Shown here piece by piece: positions 52,539 to 60,971 of a stretch of DNA of 64,000 nucleotides. Made by a program: the position numbers and the translations under genes. The stretch is from UBA2210 sp036825195. Its GTDB lineage: Bacteria; Desulfobacterota; Syntrophia; Syntrophales; UBA2210. The notes beneath the pieces were generated by a model. The model made no database searches. It had not been told where the DNA came from and saw only the letters and a program-made list of their open reading frames with translations. Within the stretch, counting starts at the first letter, position 1. Every line of letters begins with the position of its first letter. Where the stretch lies: assembly GCA_036825195.1 (NCBI GenBank), contig DAISYQ010000007.1:43487-107486 (forward strand). The letters are read 5' to 3'.

Positions 52539-53048
52539 ATGAATTTTCCAAAAAAAATATCAATATTCTGCGACACGATTAGCGAGTGGACCGGAAGGAT
52601 CTTCGGATGGGTTATCGTTCCGCTCGTGTTGCTCACGGTTATGGAAGTGTTACTCCGTAGAGTTTTTGGAGCGCCGACCATATGGAGTTTTGAGGTGCTG
52701 AAGCAATTGTACGGTCTCCATTTCATGATCGTTGCGGGGTTCGGATTGTTATACGCTTCACACGTGTCGGTAGATGTGTTCACCATGATTCTCTCGAAGA
52801 AGAAAAAGGCGATACTGAATTTGATAAGCTATGTGGTATTCTTTTTCCCTTTCTGTATTGTCTGTATCTGGCAGGGCTACATATTTGCCGCAACATCGTG
52901 GGCGATGAAAGAAACTACCTGGAGCGTTTTTGCGCCGCCTGTCTACCCCATAAAGACGGTTATTGTTATATCGTTTATACTTCTTCTCGTACAGGGGATA
53001 TCGGAATTTATCAAGAATATCTATATAATCAAGGGGGTTGAGTTATGA
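52539..53048 (+). CDS. TRAP transporter small permease
   Basis: DctQ-type membrane protein, 169 residues, with four hydrophobic helices (about 20-40, 55-75, 90-112 and 130-150). RRVFGAPTIWSFEVLKQLYGLHFMIVAGF is the characteristic segment after helix 1. It forms the small part of the TRAP permease. GGAGGAGG lies before ATG, and the gene overlaps the large permease gene by 4 nt. Confidence 0.9.
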   Translation: MNFPKKISIFCDTISEWTGRIFGWVIVPLVLLTVMEVLLRRVFGAPTIWSFEVLKQLYGLHFMIVAGFGLLYASHVSVDVFTMILSKKKKAILNLISYVVFFFPFCIVCIWQGYIFAATSWAMKETTWSVFAPPVYPIKTVIVISFILLLVQGISEFIKNIYIIKGVEL

Positions 53049-54376
53049 TTGATTTGAGTCCTGAGACACTCACTGTTCTCATGTTTGTCGGCCTTTTGGT
53101 CGGTCTCTTCATGGGTCATCCCCTTGCCTTTGTCCTGGGCGGCCTGGCAGTGATATTCGGATTGGTGGGCTGGGGCCCGTCGGTATTTTACGTATTCATG
53201 AACAGAATATGGGGGACGATGGACAACTATGTCCTTCTCGCCATTCCATTGTTTATATTTATGGCACAGCTTCTGGATAGATCTGGTGTTGCCGAAGGTC
53301 TTTTTGAGGCACTTCGGTATCTGATGGGTCAGATCAGGGGAGGGATCGCATTAGCGGTTATTGCGGTCTCCACGGTCTTCGCGGCATGTACCGGTATTAT
53401 CGGGGCTTCCGTTGTCACCATGGGGCTTCTCGCCATCCCGATGATGAGAAGATACAAATATAACGAAGAACTGACGTATGGGGCCATCTGCGCAGGAGGA
53501 ACGCTTGGCATCCTCATCCCCCCCAGCATCATGCTGGTCGTTATGGCTAGTGAAGCGACCCTTTCCGTCGGAAAGTTATTTGCCGGGGCCGTTTTCCCGG
53601 GGCTCATACTGGCCTTTCTATATATGGGATACATTGCGATAATGTGCAATCTCAAACCCGAGCTTGGACCGCCCATCAGCAGGGAGGAGCGGGCGCAGGT
53701 AACCAATGCCCAGGTTGCCATGATGGTTTTAAAATCCCTTGTTCCCCCCATGATTCTCATATTGGGTGTTCTGGGTTCCATATTCTTTGGGGTTGCAACC
53801 CCGACCGAAGCTTCCGGAGTGGGGGCTTTTCTGTCCTTTCTTATGGTGATTGCCTATAGAAAATTCACATGGCGTGGGTTGTATGAGGCCGTTATGCAGA
53901 CGGCAAAGACGACCACGATGGTAATCATAATTCTGTGCGGCGCTACCTGTTTCACCGGCGTTTTCCTCGGTATCGGCGGGGGCGATGTGGTAACGGATTT
54001 TGTCATGAATTTGGGAATGGGTAAATGGGGAACGTTCTGGGTTATGATGGCGATTGTCTTTATCCTGGGCATGTTCATCGACTGGATCGGCATCGTCCTC
54101 ATCTGTTTCCCTCTCTTTCTGCCGATTGCTAAGCAGTTACAGTTCGATCTAATCTGGTTTGTCATAATGATGGCGGTTAATCTTCAGGCATCGTTTCTGA
54201 CGCCGCCCTTCGGATATGCCCTTTTCTATATTAAGGGCGTTGATCCGGAAGGGATTGATATTAGGAAGGTATACCGGGGTATTGTTCCGTTCGTTGTCCT
54301 CATGTTGATAGGTCTCATCATCTGTGCGTCATTCCCCAGCGCTATTATGTGGCTGCCTAATATGCTGGTCGAATAA
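53045..54376 (+). CDS. TRAP transporter large permease
   Basis: DctM-type Na+-coupled transporter, 443 residues with about 12 membrane segments. VGLFMGHPLAFVLGG, VLLAIPLFIFMAQLL, GIIGASVVTMGLLAIPMM and GGTLGILIPPSIMLVV are family motifs; the paired hairpin loops (GASVVTMG and SIMLVV) form substrate and Na+ sites in structures of this family. It closes the TRAP operon and is followed by a hairpin. Confidence 0.93.
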   Translation: MIDLSPETLTVLMFVGLLVGLFMGHPLAFVLGGLAVIFGLVGWGPSVFYVFMNRIWGTMDNYVLLAIPLFIFMAQLLDRSGVAEGLFEALRYLMGQIRGGIALAVIAVSTVFAACTGIIGASVVTMGLLAIPMMRRYKYNEELTYGAICAGGTLGILIPPSIMLVVMASEATLSVGKLFAGAVFPGLILAFLYMGYIAIMCNLKPELGPPISREERAQVTNAQVAMMVLKSLVPPMILILGVLGSIFFGVATPTEASGVGAFLSFLMVIAYRKFTWRGLYEAVMQTAKTTTMVIIILCGATCFTGVFLGIGGGDVVTDFVMNLGMGKWGTFWVMMAIVFILGMFIDWIGIVLICFPLFLPIAKQLQFDLIWFVIMMAVNLQASFLTPPFGYALFYIKGVDPEGIDIRKVYRGIVPFVVLMLIGLIICASFPSAIMWLPNMLVE

Positions 54377-54385
54377 CGTCATAAG

Positions 54386-54420
54386 GTCAGTGACCACCGA
54401 CTATCTCGGTGGTCACTGAC
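54386..54420. terminator. Perfect 15-bp hairpin between convergent operons
   Basis: GTCAGTGACCACCGA (54386-54400) and its exact complement (54406-54420) with a 5-nt loop lie between the TRAP stop and the minus-strand HMGL-like stop. There is no long T-run on either side, but the symmetric structure can act on both transcripts. Confidence 0.7.
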
Positions 54421-54446
54421 GTCCACATATCTGTCTTCTCTTTGTG

Positions 54447-55631
54447 CTATTTCCACAGGGCTGGTCCCCATACGTCGGGTAGTACCGCCTTCTCTCCCCA
54501 ACCGGAAGGAATCATCTGATCGGGTGCTTCCCCCAGTTTTTCCTTTTTTGCGGCGAGACCGGGTCTCGCAAATTTCATGTGTCCCTCTTTCAGGGTTCTC
54601 CCGTTGATGACCGCTTCGGAGCGAAGTCTGCGGCCGATGGTCTTTTCCATCTTTTGACCGAGCCACAGGACGCGGTCCACATCCATGCCGTGTTCAATGC
54701 CCATCTCATCGATCTGGAGGAGCAGATCTTCTAAGCAGATGAGACCGACGTAGCGAGAGTCCTCATAGTAGTATTCACCCGTTCCTCTGATGGGAACATC
54801 GTCGAGGAAATTGGCAGGCTGTCCACCCAGGCCGCCGAAGGTTGCTTCAAATCGGGTAAAGCCGGCCTGCAGGGCAGCCAGAATCGACGAAGAGGCAATT
54901 CTCTTCGTTTCATGCAGATGGAGCAGGTGCGCTTCGGGGTTGGGCATTGCATCGAGGATCATGGAACAGTAGCGATAAACGTCCGCGGCATTCGCGGAAC
55001 CGTCATGATCGGCGTGCTCGATATCATTGGCACCTATCTCGAACCAGCGTTTTGTGAATTCTACCGCGTCCTTCAGATCTGTGGCGCCGCCTATGGGACT
55101 TCCCCAGATAGTACTCACCGTACCAACCATTTTGATACCCGCGTCCGCCGCCTTCTTGGTGCACCGTTCCGCCTCCACCCAGTATTCGGGCAGTGTGGTT
55201 CCCGAATTGGCAAAATGATGTTCCTCTTCCGTGGAAACCATCATGAGGATTCGATCGGGACCGTAACCGGATTTTTTCATTTCAATGGCGGTATCCACGG
55301 CAGGTTCACGAATAGTGACACCCGTAAAGGTGATGTCATCCGGATTAATTCCCGCTCTGGCACACCGCTTTTTGAACCGCTCTCCCTGCTTGAAATATTT
55401 GAAGACCTCATGTGCATCACGGAACTGTGGCATAGCGGCGGGATTACCGAGGTTGGTAAGCTCGATCTCCCTGCATCCTGCGAGTACCATCTCTTCGGCG
55501 TAAAAGATTTTCGCTGTTGTTGAAATAAACTTTTCTTCATGCTGGAACCCGTCCCGGATGGTAATGTCACCGATCGTGACCTTCTTCGGCATCTTGGGGA
55601 AAATTTTCCAGTAGTCGTATTCCGTTGCCAT
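54447..55631 (-). CDS. HMGL-like (HMG-CoA lyase/pyruvate carboxyltransferase) protein
   Basis: The 394-residue protein has the DRE-TIM barrel fold of HMG-CoA lyases and carboxyltransferase-type enzymes. IRDGFQHEEK stands for the metal-binding RDGLQ motif, and HLHETKR holds the HxH metal pair. The loop that in HMG-CoA lyase carries the catalytic Cys (GLGGCP) reads FGGLGGQPAN, so Cys is Gln. The usual lyase length is about 300; here about 90 residues extend the C-terminus. It should cleave or form a C-C bond in a CoA ester or a related acid, but standard HMG-CoA lyase activity is doubtful. Terminal gene of the operon. Confidence 0.82.
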   Translation of the reverse strand: MATEYDYWKIFPKMPKKVTIGDITIRDGFQHEEKFISTTAKIFYAEEMVLAGCREIELTNLGNPAAMPQFRDAHEVFKYFKQGERFKKRCARAGINPDDITFTGVTIREPAVDTAIEMKKSGYGPDRILMMVSTEEEHHFANSGTTLPEYWVEAERCTKKAADAGIKMVGTVSTIWGSPIGGATDLKDAVEFTKRWFEIGANDIEHADHDGSANAADVYRYCSMILDAMPNPEAHLLHLHETKRIASSSILAALQAGFTRFEATFGGLGGQPANFLDDVPIRGTGEYYYEDSRYVGLICLEDLLLQIDEMGIEHGMDVDRVLWLGQKMEKTIGRRLRSEAVINGRTLKEGHMKFARPGLAAKKEKLGEAPDQMIPSGWGEKAVLPDVWGPALWK

Positions 55632-55664
55632 AGGACCTCATACCTCCTGTTGTTTTCTATAGTG

Positions 55665-56465
55665 TCATTTGCCCTTAAACTCCGGTTTTCTCTTCTCGGC
55701 GAAGGCGGCAAGGGCCTCCAGTCTGTCTTTAGTTGGGATCGTTACCTCATAGGCCTTCGACTCCAGTGGCAGCGCCACTCCGAGGCTCGCTTCGGATCCA
55801 TAATTGATGGCAAACTTTGCCTGAGCGACCCCGATGGGCCCGTTCTTGGCAATTTCTCTGGCTACGTCGAGGGCCGCATCCATCAGTTCGTCGGGTTCCA
55901 CCACGTTGCTTACCAGGCCGATATCCAACGCCGTCCGGGCATCGAATCTCCTGGCCGTGAAGATCAATTCCTTGGCCTTTGCCATACCGACAATTCGAGT
56001 GAGCCTTTGAGTCCCTCCGGCGCCGGGGATGATGGCCAGGCTGGTTTCCACGAGCCCCATCACAACGTTGGAAGCGGCTATACGGATATCGCACGCCAGG
56101 GCCAGCTCCATGCCGCCGCCGAATGCGAAACCATTGATTGCGGCAATGACGGGCACACGAACCTGTTCAACCGCCGTAAAGGTGTTGCGGATAGTGAAGA
56201 TGAATCGACGGACCTGATCCTCCGTCAGGGTTCTTCTCTCTTTGAGGTCCGCCCCGGTCGAAAAGGATTGCTTTGTCACATCGCGATCTCCTCGAGCACC
56301 GGTAATGATGATGCACCTCAGGTTCATATCAAAGTTTACTTCTCTAATGGTGTCAGACAGTTCGGCCAGAAGATCGAAATTGAAGCAGTTCATCGCCTCC
56401 GGACGGTTCAGCGTGATGATCAAGATGCCTTCATCTGTTCGTTCTTTTAATAGGATATCAGCCAT
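55665..56465 (-). CDS. Enoyl-CoA hydratase (methylglutaconyl-type candidate)
   Basis: 266-residue crotonase with both catalytic acids: NGFAFGGGMELALACD and GLVETSLAIIPGAGGTQRL. SFSTGADLKERRTLT resembles the AUH/methylglutaconyl-CoA hydratase subgroup, whose ADLKER motif is characteristic. That fits the surrounding carboxyltransferase and HMGL-like genes of a leucine-type catabolic order, although the lyase is atypical. GGGGGAAG precedes ATG 56465; a longer upstream frame exists but lacks a site. Confidence 0.88.
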   Translation of the reverse strand: MADILLKERTDEGILIITLNRPEAMNCFNFDLLAELSDTIREVNFDMNLRCIIITGARGDRDVTKQSFSTGADLKERRTLTEDQVRRFIFTIRNTFTAVEQVRVPVIAAINGFAFGGGMELALACDIRIAASNVVMGLVETSLAIIPGAGGTQRLTRIVGMAKAKELIFTARRFDARTALDIGLVSNVVEPDELMDAALDVAREIAKNGPIGVAQAKFAINYGSEASLGVALPLESKAYEVTIPTKDRLEALAAFAEKRKPEFKGK

Positions 56466-56500
56466 ATCTTCCCCCTTTCTCACAGTCGTATACCAAAGGA

Positions 56501-58168
56501 TCATACCTTGAGGTTTCCGAAGATGGACGCTTTGACCGGGGCGCGGAGTGCGATCTCAAAGCCCCTGGCCAGCTTGTCCCGTGCCTCACTGAACGCGATA
56601 ACGCCGTCATGAAAATTCAGACACCCCGTATAGAAGGGATGTCCCTGTTCTTCATACCGGTCTCTCATCATCTGACGGAATTTGATCATCTCTTCTTCAT
56701 TGACCTCTTCACCCTTCGCCTTGATGCCGGCCCTGCGCACCGTTTCGACGATGAAGCCGGCCGTCTCACCCGACATGACGGTCGTGCGTCCCCTCATATT
56801 GGTAAAGGAGAAGGTAGGATTGAATGCCCTTCCGCACATGCCGTAATTACCGGCTCCGTGATCGGGGCCGATAACATATGTGATCTTTGGTGTGCTCAGA
56901 CAGGAAACGGCCCTGACCATATCGGAACCGTATTTACCGATACCGCCCCACTCTTCTGATTTACCGACCATATATCCGGGAGCGCCCTGGAGAAAGAGAA
57001 CGGGCAGCTTCGAGGTGCCGCAGCGGATCATCCATTCGGTTGCCTTTCTTGCCGCTTCGATATAGATAATACCGCTGGCGTTTGAAGCAACAACACCTAT
57101 CGGAATACCCTTCAGCCACATCTTGCCGCAGATAACCGTATTCCCGCGGCCTGAACCGTATGTCGGCTTGTACTCATGAAAATAGCTGTCATCGGTCAGG
57201 CATTTCAGCGTGTCATGGATATTGATATAGTGGTAGGTATCACACGGCGAACAGCGCATCATTTCATGGCAATCAAACCTCGGCTCCCGCGTCTCCCTGC
57301 GGTCGGTGTAGAGCCGCTGGGAGGGCTCAAATTCCATGATGTCCCGTAGTTTCTGGATTCCTTCTTCCTGGCTTCTGACGAAGTGATCGCACCCGCCGGA
57401 ATGTTTTGTATGGACATAGGCGCCACCGAGGTCTTCCGCTGCCACGGTTTCACCGATGGCGGACTTGACCATAGGAGGGCCGGCAAGGAAGGCGTAGGCC
57501 ATCTTTTCGATCATGATCGATTCACAGGCCAGGTACACGATATAGGCACCGCCCGCCGTGTTTCCCCCGGTGGAAAGGGTGTACTGCTTGATCCCTTTGG
57601 CAGACATGCGACACATGTTGTAAAACATTCTGCCGAAGTGATTGTGGTCGGCGAAGCTGCCTATCTGCATGGGGAGATATACGCCTCCCGAGTCGGCGAT
57701 ATAGATACAGGGAATCTCGCACATCTCGGCAATTTCCTGGGCCCGCATATGTCTCTTCAGGGTTATGGGAAAGTATGTCCCCGCCGCGTAGCGGTTTTCA
57801 TTGGCAAAGATCATGCAGTCCTTGCCATGGATCGTACCGATGCCGGTAATTACCCCCCCGCCGGGTATATGTTCACGGTTCTCCTGCTCATACACCTCCC
57901 CGCCATAGACCCTCTTCTTGCCGATATCGTATCCGGAATCGAGACCTATTTCAAAGTAGTCGGTCCCCGGATCGATCAGCATCGATATGAGCTCACGCAT
58001 CGGTTTCTTGCCCTGTTTGGCGAGACGATCTACCTGTTTCTGACCACCAACATTATAAGCCTCATCGCGGTGTTTGAAGAGGGCTGCATCCTCCGCCATC
58101 CAGTGTTTCAGATTGTCTTCTCTTTCTCTTTCCAGTCTCTCGGCCCTTGTCGGTTTTTTTTCTGCCAT
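56501..58168 (-). CDS. Acyl-CoA carboxylase carboxyltransferase subunit
   Basis: The 555-residue protein has the two crotonase-like halves of the biotin-dependent carboxyltransferase beta chain (MccB/PccB/GcdA type). Landmarks are GGVITGIGTIHGKDCMIFAN, ADSGGVYLPMQ, STGGNTAGGAYIVYLACES, GGAYVHTKHSGGCDHF, NASGIIYIEAARKATEWMIR, LFLQGAPGYMVGKSEEWGG and MCGRAFNPTFSF. It moves CO2 from carboxybiotin to an acyl-CoA or in reverse as decarboxylase. No biotin carboxylase, biotin carrier or membrane decarboxylase is in the window, so they must be elsewhere. First gene of this minus-strand operon. Confidence 0.92.
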   Translation of the reverse strand: MAEKKPTRAERLEREREDNLKHWMAEDAALFKHRDEAYNVGGQKQVDRLAKQGKKPMRELISMLIDPGTDYFEIGLDSGYDIGKKRVYGGEVYEQENREHIPGGGVITGIGTIHGKDCMIFANENRYAAGTYFPITLKRHMRAQEIAEMCEIPCIYIADSGGVYLPMQIGSFADHNHFGRMFYNMCRMSAKGIKQYTLSTGGNTAGGAYIVYLACESIMIEKMAYAFLAGPPMVKSAIGETVAAEDLGGAYVHTKHSGGCDHFVRSQEEGIQKLRDIMEFEPSQRLYTDRRETREPRFDCHEMMRCSPCDTYHYINIHDTLKCLTDDSYFHEYKPTYGSGRGNTVICGKMWLKGIPIGVVASNASGIIYIEAARKATEWMIRCGTSKLPVLFLQGAPGYMVGKSEEWGGIGKYGSDMVRAVSCLSTPKITYVIGPDHGAGNYGMCGRAFNPTFSFTNMRGRTTVMSGETAGFIVETVRRAGIKAKGEEVNEEEMIKFRQMMRDRYEEQGHPFYTGCLNFHDGVIAFSEARDKLARGFEIALRAPVKASIFGNLKV

Positions 58169-58667
58169 TATAGTGTTCCTTTCACTCTAAATTTAAGGTT
58201 TAAAGCTCATGCACTATATCTGTAAGCTATTGTTGAATATGAGATACAACAAAACCTGTTTAATTGTAGCGGAAATCAACTGGTCGATCTGCCTGAAAGG
58301 CCGGCCTAAATACAGATTTGGAAAACAGCTCCCCCCGATTACTCAAAAGCGCGCAACATCGTTTTCTTATATGGTTGATCCAGCAACATTGCATACCTTC
58401 CATAGCACGGATACAAGGATTTTTAAAACCTGTTTTTCTTTCATGTTAATGAAAATATTCCCCTGATTCTCATAACAGTAGTCCCATGATCCCAAATTTA
58501 TGTTGACACGTATGATGAATCCGCTTCATATTAAAAAAGATTCCTGATTGCTTTCCATATCGTAAAGAACCGGCAGAGAATAGCCCGTCGCACAGAATCA
58601 TGGCGGACGATTGGCCCGATGCCTGACCAAGGATGGTAACCGTTGAAAGGCTGCAGGCAGAAACGTA
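58169..58667. other. Divergent intergenic region without a gene
   Basis: 499 bp. The minus-strand carboxyltransferase operon and the plus-strand hydrolase gene start at its ends, so it must carry two promoters. TTGACA at 58503-58508 with TCATAT or CATATT 17-18 nt downstream is a weak candidate for the hydrolase side. A plus-strand frame at 58209-58466 has no ribosome-binding site or recognisable content and is not called. No sigma-54 site was found here. Confidence 0.5.
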
Positions 58668-59471
58668 ATGATCGAAGTTAATCTATTTGAAGATGTTATA
58701 ACTCAGATCAGGATGAGCAGGGTGATCGATGGTGTGCCCATATACTGGGTCGCAGCCTACCTCGTGGATGGCCTCCTCATAGATACCGGGTGTGACTATA
58801 CCGCAAAAGAACTGGTGTCATATCTTGAAGACAGGTGGCCGAACATGGTTGTTAACACCCATTTCCATGAGGATCATATCGGCGGTAATCACCTCATTCA
58901 GAAGAGGTTTGATGTCGATATATACGCCCATGTCGACTCCGTTCCCTTGATAGAAAGGAAAGCGTTTCTATATCCCTATCAGGAAACGGTATGGGGCTAT
59001 CCGGTTCCGACACAGGTTCTACCGATGCCCGAACGGATCAGTACGGAACATTTTGCCTATGAAGTGATAGAAACCCCCGGCCATAGTGCCGGTCATGTGG
59101 CCCTTCTGGAAAAGGAGAAGGGGTGGTGTTTTTCCGGTGATATCTTCTCCCGAGAGAACTTGAAGTTCATAAGACCGGAGGAGGATATGCACGAGACCAT
59201 ACGATCGATGAAGCGGCTACTTGCTTGTAACACGGAGAGGTTGGTCCTCTTTACATCAGTAGGAAAGATCATTGAAGACGGCAGGGGCGCGCTCGAAAGG
59301 TGCATCGCATACCTGGAAAACCTTTCGATGAAGGCAAAAAACTTACAGGACAAGGGGTACGCCATAGGAGAGATAGTCCGGGACATCTTCGGCGGCGAGC
59401 ATTCCTTTGCCCAGCTTACGAACGGCCAGTACACGACGGAAAATCTGGTCCGTTCTGTCCTCAGAATGTAA
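58668..59471 (+). CDS. Metallo-beta-lactamase-fold hydrolase
   Basis: The 267-residue protein has the MBL zinc-hydrolase fold. The metal motif is THFHEDHIGG (HxHxDH), followed by TPGHSAGHVALL and SGDIFSRENLKF, which give the further His and Asp ligands. There is no signal peptide, and the N-terminus (MIEVNLFEDVITQIRMSRV) starts directly with the first strand. The family includes thioesterases, lactonases and hydroxyacylglutathione hydrolases; nothing here decides the substrate. It is alone, between a 499-bp gap and a convergent operon. Confidence 0.9.
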   Translation: MIEVNLFEDVITQIRMSRVIDGVPIYWVAAYLVDGLLIDTGCDYTAKELVSYLEDRWPNMVVNTHFHEDHIGGNHLIQKRFDVDIYAHVDSVPLIERKAFLYPYQETVWGYPVPTQVLPMPERISTEHFAYEVIETPGHSAGHVALLEKEKGWCFSGDIFSRENLKFIRPEEDMHETIRSMKRLLACNTERLVLFTSVGKIIEDGRGALERCIAYLENLSMKAKNLQDKGYAIGEIVRDIFGGEHSFAQLTNGQYTTENLVRSVLRM

Positions 59472-59574
59472 TGGTTTTTTTGAAATCTTTTTTCCCAGAA
59501 GGTTTGCGACTATTCTAGAGATAACGTTAGGTTTTTTTGTGAGATCATGTGGCAATGTATCGGGCCGACGATTA

Positions 59575-60732
59575 CTATCTCCAGACACCCGCAATCGGTT
59601 GATTGCAAAACGAGCAGTTCCCCTCTGTAATATAGTTTTTCGTAACCTGATATCCGAAGCGTTCTATGATCTTCTTCTTGCAGGAAGGGCAGTAGGTGTG
59701 ATTCGAGTCCGCCTGCGGGATATTCCCTACATAGACGTAATGAATCCCCATCTCCATTGCGGTTCTTCTTGCCTTTTCCAGAAATGATATGGAAGTCGGG
59801 GGCAGATGCGTCAGTTTGTACCGGGGGTGGAACCGTGAAAAGTGGAGGGGATAGTCGGGTCCGAGACTGTCCAGTATCCAGCCGCACATCCGTCTTACCT
59901 CATCGATCGTGTCGGTGTAGGTCGGAACTATCAGGGCCGTTATCTCAAACCAGACAACCTTCTCTTTTAATACGGTAAGGGTTTTCAGGACGGGTTTTAA
60001 TGTGCCGGCGTTCAGTTGAGAATAGGTATCCTCGGAGAAACTCTTGATATCGATATTCGCGCCGTCCAGCGTTTTACAGAGTTCAAGCAGGGGAGGGGCG
60101 TTGATATACCCGTTGGAAACCCATATGTTTTTGATACCTGCTTCACGCGCCAGCCGGGAGGTGTCGAGCATGTATTCGTAGAATGTCGTCGGCTCCGAAT
60201 AGGTGTAAGCGATACCACGGCACCCGCTCTTCCGGGCGTTTTCCACGACAGTATGGGGAAACATGTCGGCAAATCTGACATCTTCGGGCCGTGCCTGCGA
60301 TATCTCCCAGTTCTGACAATTGAGGCAGTTGAAGCTGCAGCCGGTTGTGGCTATGGAGAGAACACCGGACGAAGGAAGGAAATGATAAAGAGGTTTTTTC
60401 TCAACGGGATCAACATGTACCGAACAGGGATTGCCGTACACCAGGGTGTAGAGTTTCCCCTCCTTATTGACGTGAGAGCGGCACCTGCTCCGCGCATTCG
60501 GCTCCAGGATACACTGGTTCGGGCAGGTCAGGCACTGCACATTCCTACCCAGATTCAGCGTATGATAGACTTCTTTCGACCACTTCCAGAGCTTCTTGGG
60601 AGCATCATTGGGGGCGATCTTTTTTTCATTCCTTTCAAGAGATGAAAACCACCCGGAGAAGGCATCTACCGGAGAGGCGGCAAGCGTGCAGGCAATCCCC
60701 GCCTTCATCAGTTCCCTTCGCGTCAGATCCAT
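59575..60732 (-). CDS. AmmeMemoRadiSam-type radical SAM enzyme with Tat-like leader
   Basis: The 385-residue protein has the radical SAM signature CSFNCLNC (CxxxCxxC) at about 155. It is preceded by a Cys-rich segment, QCLTCPNQCILEPNARSRCR, and ends with a zinc-ribbon-like CPSCKKK and CSFCNQPIAG. This is the AmrS-type layout of the AmmeMemoRadiSam system; its usual AMMECR1 and Memo partners are not in the window. The N-terminus MDLTRRELMKAGIACTLAAS looks like a twin-arginine signal. ATG 60732 overlaps the TAA of the preceding gene. Substrate unknown; a Tat signal on a radical enzyme is odd. Confidence 0.86.
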   Translation of the reverse strand: MDLTRRELMKAGIACTLAASPVDAFSGWFSSLERNEKKIAPNDAPKKLWKWSKEVYHTLNLGRNVQCLTCPNQCILEPNARSRCRSHVNKEGKLYTLVYGNPCSVHVDPVEKKPLYHFLPSSGVLSIATTGCSFNCLNCQNWEISQARPEDVRFADMFPHTVVENARKSGCRGIAYTYSEPTTFYEYMLDTSRLAREAGIKNIWVSNGYINAPPLLELCKTLDGANIDIKSFSEDTYSQLNAGTLKPVLKTLTVLKEKVVWFEITALIVPTYTDTIDEVRRMCGWILDSLGPDYPLHFSRFHPRYKLTHLPPTSISFLEKARRTAMEMGIHYVYVGNIPQADSNHTYCPSCKKKIIERFGYQVTKNYITEGNCSFCNQPIAGVWR

Positions 60733-60971
60733 TACCCTTTCTTCCACCTCCGAATCGCGAAGTATATATTGATCGCCCCATGCAAGACAAAGAACGCAAT
60801 CAGGACATAGATCAAAAAATTGTGTAGGTGGAGATACTCTTCGGCGGTCGCCATTCGGGAGATCCATCCATATCGGCCGGTTATGCCGTATCCGGTCAAC
60901 AACAGAACGGGTATTACAAAAAGAAGCAACCAGCCGGTCAGGCGGTTTGCCTTGACGAGATATCTTTTCAT
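60732..60971 (-). CDS. Small membrane protein with heme-type histidines
   Basis: The 79-residue protein has two membrane helices (about 10-32 and 48-70) and ends in RRWKKG. His residues at the start of helix 2 (HLHNF) and in it (VLHGAINIYF), and KANRLTGW in helix 1, recall the DUF4405/cytochrome b561-like small membrane family, where such His can bind heme. AAGGAG is seven nt before ATG 60971. It overlaps the radical SAM gene and the membrane synthase gene by 1-4 nt, so the three are coupled. Confidence 0.75.
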   Translation of the reverse strand: MKRYLVKANRLTGWLLLFVIPVLLLTGYGITGRYGWISRMATAEEYLHLHNFLIYVLIAFFVLHGAINIYFAIRRWKKG

